The notes under the pieces: generated by a model
Told to the model about the DNA's origin: nothing
Databases searched by the model: none
What the model saw: the letters and a program-made list of their open reading frames with translations, nothing else
Origin: Gordionus sp. m RMFG-2023
Taxonomy: Eukaryota; Nematomorpha; Gordioida; Chordodea; Parachordodidae
Length of the DNA: 64,000 nucleotides
Assembly (NCBI RefSeq): GCF_954871325.1
Contig: NC_088779.1
Coordinates: 6,450,846-6,514,845 of the forward strand
Direction: 5' to 3'
Shown here: positions 1 through 10,522 of the stretch, piece after piece
How positions within the stretch are numbered: position 1 is the first letter of the stretch
Layout: every line of letters starts with the position of its first letter
Translations under genes and position numbers: made by a program

Positions 1-202
1 AGCCGATTTTTAAAAACGTTTAACTAAACATTTTATCCAGAAAAATATTATGCGCGCCGCCTTAAGATTTCGCTCATAGATGGCAAAATGGTTTGAGAAT
101 CTTAAAACAAAATCCCGAGGCTTGGGCAATATTTTTATGGCTATAAAATTGAGTTAGCCGTTTTTAAAAAATCGGCTCAAATCGAGTCGTTTAACAACAC
201 TA
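1..202. mobile_element. MITE of the TAGTGTTGTTAA family, left end cut by window edge
   Basis: The right end reads TTTAACAACACTA and the body carries the family's GAGTTAGCCGTTTTTAAAAAATC segment, which is an imperfect inverse of the first bases in the window. The left terminus lies outside the window. Small non-autonomous element with no coding capacity. Confidence 0.7.
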
Positions 203-1783
203 TACACAAAACTCAACATTATTTTGTACCTTAACTTACGGATTTAATTGACGGCAATTTCAAACTGCGCAATGTGCGCGGTACTCACGCGATAGAATTG
301 GAATTTAAAAATAATTTGATTGCAAAAAAAAAACCTTTCTTTAGAAAAAAAAATTAAAGAATAAATTGTTTATTCAACATGTAAAATTTATGTTTGTTTA
401 ATGTACAAAGCCAACCATCATCACGCTCCATTAATTGATATAACAATATTACAAGTCGATTAAATTCATGTTATTATTTTTACAATTTTTTTGAGTTTTA
501 TCTAACAAAAAATAACTTCCCAAAAATCATTTTACTTAGGGAATTTTGGGATCAAAGGTAGCAAATAAAATATTTCTATCGTCCAAATTAAAAAATATGA
601 AGTCTTAAAAAATTACTAAAAAATAATTCTCTATATATTTTTGGCAGAATTTAGTTTATATGGAATTAATTGGGGAAATATTCCCCAAAATATATCAACG
701 ATCACGAATAGTGTTGTTAAAAAGCCCGATTTGGGTCGAGTTTTCAAAACGGCCCGGTTAAGATTTTAGCTAAAATAATATTAATGTAAGAATCGAGATT
801 TGGCAAAAAGATGTCCAAGCATTCCTGCCAGCTATGAGCAAAATCTTTAGGCTTCTGTAATGTTATATTTGGTTATAATCTTAATCCGGTCGTTGGCTTT
901 TTAACAACACTACTCACGAATACGTTTAATCTGGTTTTGTTTGTATACAAAAAAAAATAATTAAGGATTAATTTTTTTTAAAAAATTATCTAATTCCACG
1001 AATAAAATTTGTTGTTTTTAATATTTGATGCTTACGTTAAGATTATTTTTACGGGTTATCGAAATTTATTTTTTCCTATTAAAAACATGTTAATTTGAGA
1101 GCCCTGAAAATTAATTTTCTTTTTGATTCGAACCCGGCCCGTATTTATTAACCTTTTAGACTCGGTCGGTCAGAATTTTTTTGAGCCCGGTAATTTTAGT
1201 TTATACTTTCTTTTACAAAATCATATCGTTTGCGGTTAGTAGAATATTTATAGGTTCGGAAAAAAAATTGGCAAAATTTAGCATCACGAGTCGAAGAATA
1301 TAATATATTTCGTTATAAAAACTACATGAAAAACCTTACCTAGCATCTTATTAGCACAAAAACATCATTAATCCATATTTGGACGCTATTCAAAGAATAA
1401 GAATAATAAAATAATGGTTGCCAAAAAAATTATCAATACCGATTTATAAATTTTTAAGTCAAATAGAGATTAGTTAAAATTACAGAAAAAAAATCAAATC
1501 ATCTTAATCCTCCTTAAAAATAAAGAAGTCACCACCTCTAATAAAATAGCACGCATTCATTTTAACTTTTTAGGTTCGGTTTATTAATTTTTTCTAAAAA
1601 TATTTACAAAATAAAGAATGGCTCAGATGGCAGATTTGTTCGAGAACGTTCACTTAACATTTAGGTTTGACTTCGTGTCTAAAATATAATTATATTAAAT
1701 TTAAAGATGATAGGTAGGTGTTTTTTTTAATTCCGAGGCTTTTTGGATGATCTGATTTTTTTTTAAAACGTTGAGTGTAAAAC
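203..1783. other. Non-coding stretch, probably inside an INTS3 intron
   Basis: No convincing coding segment on either strand. It holds one complete MITE (709-912) and a short CCCGGCCCG-type repeat scrap near 1130-1200. The next INTS3 exon downstream of 1784 was not found here, so most of this is likely intron. Confidence 0.5.
709..912. mobile_element. MITE, TAGTGTTGTTAA family, with target duplication
   Basis: Element of 204 bp starting TAGTGTTGTTAAA and ending TTTAACAACACTA. It is flanked by ATCACGAA on the left and CTCACGAA on the right, a 7/8 match, which is the 8-bp duplication expected of hAT-superfamily insertion. Confidence 0.8.
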
Positions 1784-2176
1784 TTGGTTGATTTTTGTGA
1801 GAACTAGATTGAATCCATCCCTAGAGAGGAGCATTAGATCTCTGAAAGCTTTCTGGCAGACACTAGGCTCTGTTAATATGGTGTACAGAAGGCCTAAACT
1901 GATCACTTCGTATTGTTGAGCACCTGTAGCAGAAGAAAATAGATTACGAATGAGATTTATTTTTTGAAAATAAAATTTTAAAATTATAAGTTTGAACAGA
2001 AAAAAATTGTATTTGCCTTTGCAAACTATGCCGTTTAATGTGTCGTGTATTTCCCTTTCAGATAAACCGGTACAACTAGAGGTCAATACTGAATAACAAT
2101 ATTGAAATCTTGCATCTATCTCATCTCTGGGATCTATGACAGTGTGGTTAAACAATTTGGAAGAAGCTTTGTTCAT
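1784..2176 (-). CDS. INTS3: Integrator complex subunit 3, N-terminal exons (partial)
   Basis: INTS3 is a HEAT-repeat subunit of Integrator, the nuclear complex that cleaves snRNA and nascent mRNA 3' ends; it also forms the SOSS DNA-repair complex. Exon 1 is 2176-2017 (start ATG, 53 codons plus one base) and exon 2 is 1923-1784, together 100 codons. The diagnostic block, split over both exons, is GLSEREIHDTLNGIVCKG then AQQYEV, TILTEP, FRDLML, LSRDGF and TKINQ, matching the animal INTS3 N-terminus in order and spacing. The 93-nt intron (2016-1924) has a GC donor (AAAG|GCAAAT) and a strong pyrimidine-rich acceptor (CTGCTACAG); without its removal the AT-rich middle is a poor match. Exon 2 ends in phase 0 at CAA|GTTTTA. 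The rest of the roughly 1000-residue protein must lie beyond the left edge. The start is a few tens of residues downstream of the usual one, so an upstream exon is possible. Confidence 0.85.
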
Positions 2177-2903
2177 TTAATAAATACCTTCTCTTCGTTC
2201 TATCGCAAGATTACATCCAAGTCCTAAAAGATAAATTTAAAAAATATAACTTAGGACATTTATTTATATCATATTTTCTAAGGGATTTAAATTTTCGCCG
2301 CAAAATATTGTATTTTTTTAAAGCAGACGGCTTTTTACATTTTTATTTATTTATTATTAAAGTTATTTTATTTATGATGAAACAAAAAAAAATATTTTTA
2401 AAAAATAACAACCAATCAGCTGTTTTGCATAAAATAATACGCAAATGGATAACATCCGAATTATTGCGCGAGAAAATATAGATCCCTATAATAGAAAAAA
2501 ATCATTTTAAACATATAAAATTATGATGAAATAATAAGACATTTTTATGAAAATTATATTCTTACGTTAATTAGTTTAAAAAAACTGATTTTATGACAAA
2601 CAACTAAACTGAGGTCTCCAGCGATAAATTTTTTAAAATAAAAAGAATTTTTGTAAAGTGTTGGATAAATACAAATATATCGTTTATATATTGAAATTTT
2701 GGATCACGTGAGCAAAACAAAAACGCGGCGCATTATTTATTATTTTGTTTACTTTTTTTCTAATATTTATTGGTTGATGAAACGAAATCTTAAAAGTAAA
2801 GTATATAATTAACAATAAAAATAATCGAATTTGAAGGTTTAATAAGCCAATCGATTCTTTTTATCATTTATTTATAAATCTTATTTTTGAATAAAGGTTA
2901 CCT
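2177..2903. promoter_or_regulatory. Divergent intergenic region between INTS3 and EXOSC5
   Basis: The two start codons face away from each other across 727 bp, so this stretch must hold both promoters. The only recognisable short motif is a CACGTG E-box-like palindrome at 2705-2710, next to the only CG-rich patch (ACGCGGCGC, about 2733). No further gene seen. Confidence 0.45.
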
Positions 2904-3722
2904 ATGAAAAAAGACTTCTTTACAGCTGAAGTAGGTATATTGTCGAATTGTGATGGCTCTTGCATAATAAATACTCCAGAAATTACATTACTATGTGGTG
3001 TACAATCACCTTCAAAATTGAGTGAATCAAAAGAATCTTGCGAAGAAGCTAAATTAGAATTTTTTTATAATCCTTTGTATAATGATCCTCAAATTTCATC
3101 TCAAAATAGTGAATATAATAAGCTAGATGATGAAGATGATTTCCTTAAACCCATAGATAATATAGTTATAGATGAATCTAAGATTGAATTAAATCTTCTT
3201 AATATGTCCAATAGCCATTTAAGGTATAAATTGTACCCCAGATTGAATAAATGCCAGGAATTATTTTTGCTTTCTGTATGTCGTAATGCTATATATTTGG
3301 ATAATTATCCCAACACTTTAATATCTATAAGTATACAAGAGCTACAGCAATCACTTAGCTCAACTACTCATAATCTTCTATCAACATGTATAAATGCATC
3401 ATGTTTAGCATTGATGGATTCAGGAATTGCACTCAAATATATGTTTAATTCTCTACCAATACACACATCCTTGCCTTTAAATAAAAATCTAGAAGAAAAT
3501 TTAATTAAGAGCCATAAAATCAACTCTATTTGCACTTTAGTATTTAATCAATTTAGTCCAAAATTTATTTCATGTTATTGTAAATTTGGTAAAAAATTAA
3601 ATATTGATGAATTGTCTTTTTTAAGAAAAGCATTAGAATTTCATGATATTAGAGAAATTCAAAGTATCTTTGAATTATACAAAAATGTCTTGATAGCTAA
3701 GCACAATAAAATATTTGGATAA
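2904..3722 (+). CDS. EXOSC5: RNA exosome core subunit RRP46/EXOSC5
   Basis: This is an RNase PH-fold subunit of the six-member ring of the 3'-5' RNA exosome, acting in nucleus and cytoplasm as a structural, catalytically inactive part. One uninterrupted frame of 272 aa from ATG. Landmarks: NCDGSC (about 15-20, equivalent to the family's RPDGSA), ITLLCGVQSP (27-36, like SVLAGVYGP), EEAKLEFFYNP (47-57), RNAIYLDNYPNTLISI (about 127-142) and STCINASCLALMDSGI (160-175, equivalent to CCLNAACMALVDAGV). It is longer than the human protein (235 aa) mainly through an acidic, Asn/Asp/Ser-rich insertion at about residues 58-105, between the two strands of the RNase PH fold. Unlike other genes here it has no intron, which could mean an old retrocopy or simple intron loss. 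A TA-rich tail and an AATAAA-like signal near 3803 follow. Confidence 0.85.
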   Translation: MKKDFFTAEVGILSNCDGSCIINTPEITLLCGVQSPSKLSESKESCEEAKLEFFYNPLYNDPQISSQNSEYNKLDDEDDFLKPIDNIVIDESKIELNLLNMSNSHLRYKLYPRLNKCQELFLLSVCRNAIYLDNYPNTLISISIQELQQSLSSTTHNLLSTCINASCLALMDSGIALKYMFNSLPIHTSLPLNKNLEENLIKSHKINSICTLVFNQFSPKFISCYCKFGKKLNIDELSFLRKALEFHDIREIQSIFELYKNVLIAKHNKIFG

Positions 3723-4060
3723 TTTTATTACATTTATATATATATATAATTGAAGACCTTAAAGTTTAACTATTGTAAGATGTAAATATCTAACAAATTA
3801 AAATAAAACATTAATTGCACATTAAATAATTTGCCTAATCTGAATAATATTTATGGATTTATATTGTGGATTTTTTAATTTTTTTTGGCCCATCCTAACC
3901 TGTAAATTTGCCTTGCTTGATATATAAAATTATTTAGCAAAAGTTACATGACACAAAAATCTTTTAGCCCAGGGCTTAGATATTGTACCAATATCTAATT
4001 TCAATTACTTTAAGGGGTTAAATATTAATCCTTTGTCATATATAGAAATAATTTCCCTAA

Positions 4061-4203
4061 TAGTGTTCTTAAATGGTCCAATTAAGATCAAGATAATATT
4101 ATGAAAGCCTGTAGATTTTGTGCTCATGTAGGGATCTCTATTTTCAAATTATTGAGAATTGCATATTATTGGCAAATCTTAATCCAGTCATTTAGCAATA
4201 CTA
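4061..4203. mobile_element. Decayed MITE, TAGTGTTGTTAA family
   Basis: Begins TAGTGTTCTTAAATGG and ends AGCAATACTA. Flanks TTCCCTAA and GATCCTAA match at 5 of 8 positions, consistent with an old 8-bp target duplication. Confidence 0.5.
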
Positions 4204-6571
4204 GATCCTAAGGTTTATTAGACCAAGGCTTAATAATTTGTAAAAAGCAAATTGATTAAGAATTAGAGAAGAAAAAAATCAATACCATAACAAGGCATTT
4301 TTTTCCATTTTTTAAAATAATGACTAATTTAAAATTTTCAGAAAAAAAATACATTAAAATGGATGGATAAATATATATTTAAAAAAAAATGTAACCCAGA
4401 AGTATATCCCTTCAAATTGGATGAAACTGCAAAATATTTAGCCCCAAGCCCAAATTTTTAATGATTTATTTAGCATTTTTATTAAGATATAATCAAAAAA
4501 TCACTCATGGATAAAGTCTAATTATCATTTTACCTTGATAAAACAAGAGAAAACATTCCTATGTTATTAAAATATTTCTCAAACCTGGACTGATTTTTTT
4601 TAAAATTTCAAGCCACATTCTGACTTGGCTTATATTTTTAAATACAATAAGTGTGCCTAAAAGCTAAGCTCCTATAGAATTAATAGAGAGAAAGCCCATT
4701 TATGCTCCCCTCCACCACAGTATTTATTGCAAAGCAACAGTAATTGAGGCTTTTGGAAGAATCGTTTGACTTAAATGATTTAATAGTTAAAACAGCACCC
4801 CAAATATTTCCTAGTAATAAGCATTTTTTTTATAGTCATTTAAAAAATATATATATACTCCTTAAAATCTATGGGCTCACTTGCATTGTGCATTTTATTC
4901 TATTAAATTTTTCTGTCTAAAACTAAATATAAGAATAACATTTAGGAATACCAGCACACCTCCAATTACATTACTATATAAAATATTTTATGGTTAGTCT
5001 TATATTAAAAATGAATTCTTTATTTCAAAATTTGGTGCATTATTTTTTATCTGAGGATTAAGTAAAAAATAAAAGCGATTTAAAGGACCAAAACTACTCC
5101 TAATCTCTGACCTGGTTTTATATATAAATTTAAGAATCTAGAATAGACTTAGTCTCTACTAATATTTAAACAATATTGGTGAATGCCTTAAACCTAAGCT
5201 AAGCCAATATTTTGAGCTTCGTTCAAAACCAATGTTACTTCCGGAATGGAGAAAAGGCACCAAATGTTGGGGTATATTTTATAATTTATGCTTCAACAAT
5301 ATTAGATTTCAGTATGATGCAGAAGTTTTATAATTATTAATCCATTCTTTTTTTTTGTTTGTATCCTATTATAAAACAATAAGCATTAAAAGCGTCTTCC
5401 CTAAAAAATTTTCCACCCTTGTGCCAAAATTTAGATTGGTTGAAAACTACAATAAAGGTTACGCCTGGTAGAAAATGTTTCATGTCATTCTATTTCTCCA
5501 TTTCTATATACTGATTTACTTGTATTAAAATTATAAAAATCGATTTGCCGTTTTTCTGCGGCCTTTAGGCAATTCTTAAAATTTTCGATTCTGGTGATAT
5601 TTGATTTGTACAGTGTTACCACCCACAAATAAAACACGAAATCTTAGTATTTACGGAAATTTTAGAATTTACAATCATTGGAGGATGCGGGAAAAATTAA
5701 TTATATGTATAGATTTATAACTTTTTTCCTATTATCGACCATATTTGATCCTTGTCCTACCCTATATGAGAATAGAGATACTAAAGTTTCATATATAAAG
5801 AACCTAGTAATGGTTAAGTGGTGCGATTAGCTCTATTTTTTTTACACATAGCGATGGAGTTATTACTGCGTTTAGCATAAATAAGGCCTAAGGCTACATT
5901 TATAGTAAGCGCGATGACGCTCTTCATAGCTATGTAATTGCTTAATTTAGATAACATCGCTATGAAGATTTATATTATATAGTTTAATATAAGCGCCATA
6001 ATTGAAAATTTTATGTTAAACCTATTTTCGACTTCAGATTCTAAAAATAAAATGTAAATGATACATAAGCTAAAGAATACTTTGTCAGCCTTAAAACTAG
6101 GGATTTACGTACTCCAAGCCGCAATTTGATTGGTATTTTTTAGTTTGATCATTTGGAATAAGTATTTTTAAAACGTTTTTTTTTTATCAGAACTTTACCC
6201 AAATTATTATTTTTTTGAATATCTTTTATTTATAATAAAGTTAACTTTTTAAAGAAGTATGATTTTATTTTTTTTAAAAATATAGAAATTTAATTAAAAG
6301 ATCGTAATAATAAGATATATTTTTGATTATAAATATTACACGCAAATAACCCCATAAAAAAGTACTTCCGAAATATTTTTTCCATGATTATCAAAATTAC
6401 TTGAGACCTAATAATAAAGGCATATTTTTATTTGTATTATAATAATTACACTCAATATAATAAGGTATAGACAAATTAGTATTATAATTATATTATAGCG
6501 AATATAATATCTCATTCATCGTTTACTTTTTTATTCTTCCGTTTCATTCATTTGTTAAGTAATTTAATAGA

Positions 6572-6970
6572 AATGGAAATTGAAATCATAGAAGAAGATA
6601 ATATTATTGAATCACCACCTTCAGCCAAAGAATAACTATTGATTTAGACAATAATATTAATAGTGCAAATGAAAAAAATAGATAAAATTAAAATTTGAAA
6701 ATATGTTAAAGAATTATATAAATTTTTTGAAAGGATTCTGGGAAAACATGTAAAATATGTCTTCAAATTTTTCCAATTCTTCAAGCACAATTAATTATGC
6801 ATATATATCAAATTGAGAGCTCATTAATAAATGAATAAAAACTTCATCAAATAAACCTACTTATAGTTATGATTAGAGCTGGAAACAATAAAAATGAAAG
6901 ATTAACAAAATATTGTATTGGTATTGGATGGGTAAAAAATGGAAAAATTTTTGATATTTTAGAAGATAAT
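6572..6970 (+). pseudogene. Possible BED zinc-finger (hAT-type) transposase remnant
   Basis: A frame near 6735-6810 reads GKTCKICLQIF followed about 10 residues later by LIMH, the CxxC...H arrangement of BED zinc fingers found in hAT transposases. The frame is broken by stops before and after (for example at 6633). The similarity is short, so this is tentative. Confidence 0.3.
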
Positions 6971-7602
6971 TAGAATATTTATTTACAAATCAGTTTTATT
7001 TTATAACCAAATATTCACATTAAACAACAACTAGTTAAATATGTTAATCAAATGATTTAAATTATGTTCAATATTTTTCTATTGATTTAATCTTTTTGTA
7101 TAAATAATACAATAAAAATTATTTGATGACATAATTAAAATATTAGTAATTTATCAAATTTCATTTTTAATAAATTTCCTGCAGAATAAATCTTTTATAG
7201 CTTAACAAATAAAATTTTAAGACCGGACTGGACCGACGGTCCCAGGGTCTGGTCTCACTTGCCTTAACGATCCATCATAGGACCGGATGGGACACGTTGC
7301 AAAAACTATTTTAAACTAATAGAAATTTCCCTCTATACATCCCCTCCCTCAACCACCCTCTCCTCCAAAAAATGTATACAATATATCATTACAAGGAAGA
7401 ATTTGAAAGATTAGTAAAAGTTAATAACCTTATAAAACAATGACTATATTCAATTTTTTTTAGAAAAAAAGACATAAACAACAGAGATAGGCAAATTCGA
7501 ATATACTGCCCTTCATTTTAATTTTTTTTTAAAAATGTGAAAATCCAAAATTATTTTTATAAAAATCTATTATAGCCAAAACTAAAATAAATGGGAGATC
7601 AC

Positions 7603-7757
7603 TAGTGTTGTTTCGATTTTTAAAAACTGCTAACTTAAGATTTTGGCCAAAAAATATTGGGCAATTTTGCTCATAGGAGACAGGAGGGTGTGGGCATCTA
7701 TTAACGAAATATCGAGGGTTGCTTAATATTTGTTGACTGAGCCGTTTAACAACACTA
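7603..7757. mobile_element. MITE, TAGTGTTGTTAA family, shortened copy
   Basis: Starts TAGTGTTGTTTCG and ends GTTTAACAACACTA. Flanks GAGATCAC and AAGATCTC match at 6 of 8 positions. At 155 bp it is shorter than the 190-220 bp full-size copies. Confidence 0.7.
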
Positions 7758-8280
7758 AAGATCTCAAATAAATTTAATGGAGAAAAAATTTACCTAATAG
7801 ACCCCCCCCTCCCCTTAACAAAATCCTGGATACGGTTATGCTGGCCCCTAATATAAATTTGGTCAGGAATTACAAATTACAATCACGAGTATGAATGGTT
7901 AGACATTTAATGTGAATAAATTTTATTCTGTTTAAACAAATGAGAAATACACACTTTAAAAAAATTATTAGCAACTTTTACCTTTTTAATATACATTACA
8001 AATGGTAAGTAGAAATCATTAAAAATACATTTATAACCATAAGTCGATACTATACATGTTGTTTACATCATTCAACCGAACTATCAGAAATTGTCGATTT
8101 TTTTCTTTCCGGTCCTCTTCGGCGTCTCTGTTCCTGCGTTATTAATTTTGCAAATTTATAATTTTACACAAAAATATTTGGTTTATATATTTTATTTTAA
8201 TTTTTTACAAAAAACTTTCATTTCTCACCTTGCCCAGGCTAAATTACAATATTTTTAATTTTCCTTAATAAATATATTAT

Positions 8281-10338
8281 ATGGTTCCACGTCAATTCGG
8301 CGCGGAAAATTCGGCGCACGACAATTCGGCGCAGAAAACTCGGCGCGGCGACAACTCGGCGCCGTCAATTCCGGCGCGGCGACAACTTGGCGCGGCGACA
8401 ACTCGGCGCAACGTCAATTCGGCGCGGCGTCAATTCGGCGCGTATCTAATACAGTTGCAATTTATTATAAATTTATTAGTATAAAAAAAAGGATGATTAA
8501 ATAGAAATGATTTTGAATGTTGGTCATATTAATTATTTCTTCGTATTTTTTTTTACAAAAATCTCAATTTTATTTACTAAATGTGTAATATCAATAAAAA
8601 AAAATTAACAACCAATATTTATACCGATTTCCTTGCTGGACCAATTTACCACAAAGGTAGGGGAGACTGGGGTTAGTCGGACCGATTTTTATAAAATTGG
8701 CTATAGCTCCTGGTTTTTTAGATAATATAAAAAAAATATATGATTAGATACCTAAAACTATACTCTATAAAGGTTCCTTATAAAAAATTTTAAGAATTAA
8801 TCATTTTTTTTTGAATTTTACTTTTTGTAAAAGAACAATTTTGTCCAACAAGCCCCAATAGCGGGTAAATTAAGGCAAGTTATATATAAAAATTGAAACT
8901 ATGGTTAATTTAATAAACATTTTGTATTTTTTTCATTATTAACTGCCATAATTGACTTGTATGGTTTAGCAAGCCCTGCTAACTCTAAATTTCTGGATAT
9001 AATAAATACTCATAAAGCTTTCCCAAATTATAAAAACTTCATCAATATTTTATTTCTTAAATAAAATTTTTAATAATTATTTCAAAAGATTTTTTGTCTA
9101 TAGACGTAAACTAATAAAAACTATATTATAATAAAATTTTAACCTTCTGGTGTATTTAATTTTAAGATGAGATTAAGTGGTTTGCCAAGCCCCGGTATCT
9201 AACCCCAGTCTCCCCTATTTTGATTAGTAGCCAATATTATGTAAGCGAGATTTTGCGCTAAATGTAAGAAAAGTTTGGACTTCTATCTCTAATCTTACAT
9301 GTTATTATGGCAATCGACCCAAATCGGACGTTTAACAACACTAATGTTGATCCAATAAAATTCAAATTAAGACTGATTCATTTTTTAGATTTATTAAAAA
9401 TCCTTAAAATAATTCTATTAATCATTTTAAATATATATTATGTTTAACTAATTTTTTCTATTATAAAATAATCAAAAACGAATTAACGCACAAAGGCAAT
9501 TTCATGGCTGTTTATGATTGGTATTTAGGATTTATGCTAAGAAATCATAATATCTCCTTTATGTCCAAAATGTTTATTAAATTATCCTAAATTAAGTTTC
9601 AATTTTTATATATAATTTGCTTCAATTTATAAGTATTATGATATTTTTAACAATAAAACAATAAAATTATTCTATACGTATCATTATTAATAAATAAAAA
9701 TGCATTTCAATTTATTATGGCTAAAAAAACCAATGATTTAGGAAGCCCCTTGAATTTGCCTCACCCCGCTATTGGGGCTTTTTGGATATTTTTTTACTTT
9801 TTCAAAAAGATAAATTTAAAAAAAATGATTATATTTTTAAAATTTTTATAAGGTACCTTTATAGAGTATAGTTTTAGGAGGTATCTAATCTTATAAGGAG
9901 CTAAATTTTGTAAAAATCGGTCCAACTAACCCCAGTCTCCCCTACCTTATAATGTGGTAAATTGGTCCAGCAAGGAAATCGGTATAAATATTGGTTGTTT
10001 TTTTTATTGATATTACACATTTAGTAAATAAAATTGAGATTTTTGTAAAAAAAAATACGAAGAAATAATTAATATGACCAACATTCAAAATCATTTCTAT
10101 TTAATCATCCTTTTTTTTATACAAATAAATTTATAATAAATTGAAACTGTATTAGATATGCGCCGAATTGACGTTGCGCTGAATTGTCGCCGCGCCGAGT
10201 TGTCGCCGCGCCGAATTGACGATGCGCCGAGTTGTCGCCGCGCTGAATTGACGTTGCGCCGAGTTGTCGCCGCGCCAAATTGTCGTGCGCCGAATTGTCG
10301 TGCGCCGAATTTTCCGCGCCGAATTGACGTGATACCAT
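8281..10338. mobile_element. 2.06 kb foldback element with GGCGC minisatellite arms
   Basis: The two ends are inverted copies: ATGGTTCCACGTCAATTCGG on the left against CCGAATTGACGTGATACCAT on the right. Each arm begins with about ten copies of a 16-bp unit close to CAATTCGGCGCGGCGA. The inverted similarity then continues inward for some 600 bp (for example GCCCCAATAGCGGG near 8850 against CCCGCTATTGGGGC near 9765, and the GGTAGGGGAGACTGGGG block near 8655 against its inverse near 9935). ATTAT on both sides is a possible target duplication but sits in AT-rich sequence. The interior carries a decayed MITE end (about 9235-9345) and no transposase. The short open frames through the arms (8281-8484 plus, 10117-10338 minus) are repeat translations, not genes. 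Confidence 0.8.
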
Positions 10339-10522
10339 ATTATATGTTACAAAAACTTCAAATACTTAATCTCTTAATTCTTAAGATCTTTTATGATCAA
10401 ATATATCTAATCAATATAAGGGGAACTTTAAGTATTACTTTTAAATGTAAATATTAAATTCATTGGTTTCAGAAATTCGATTCGAATACGAAGAACCCAA
10501 TTTATATTTGTTTAAAGTAATC

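Larger units (their letters stand above)
3723..8280. other. Gene-poor, repeat-bearing stretch
   Basis: No intact gene recognised on either strand. It contains two MITEs (4061-4203, 7603-7757), a possible BED-finger transposase remnant (about 6570-6970), a fragment of GGACCGG-type repeat (about 7220-7290), and at 7801-7850 what looks like one end of a hAT element (ATCCTGGATACGGTTATG). Confidence 0.5.

Noticed and set aside
8281-8484. Open frame of 67 codons, rich in Asn-Ser-Ala-Arg repeats
   Set aside because: It is a translation of the GGCGC minisatellite in the arm of the foldback element; the mirror frames at 10117-10457 come from the other arm.
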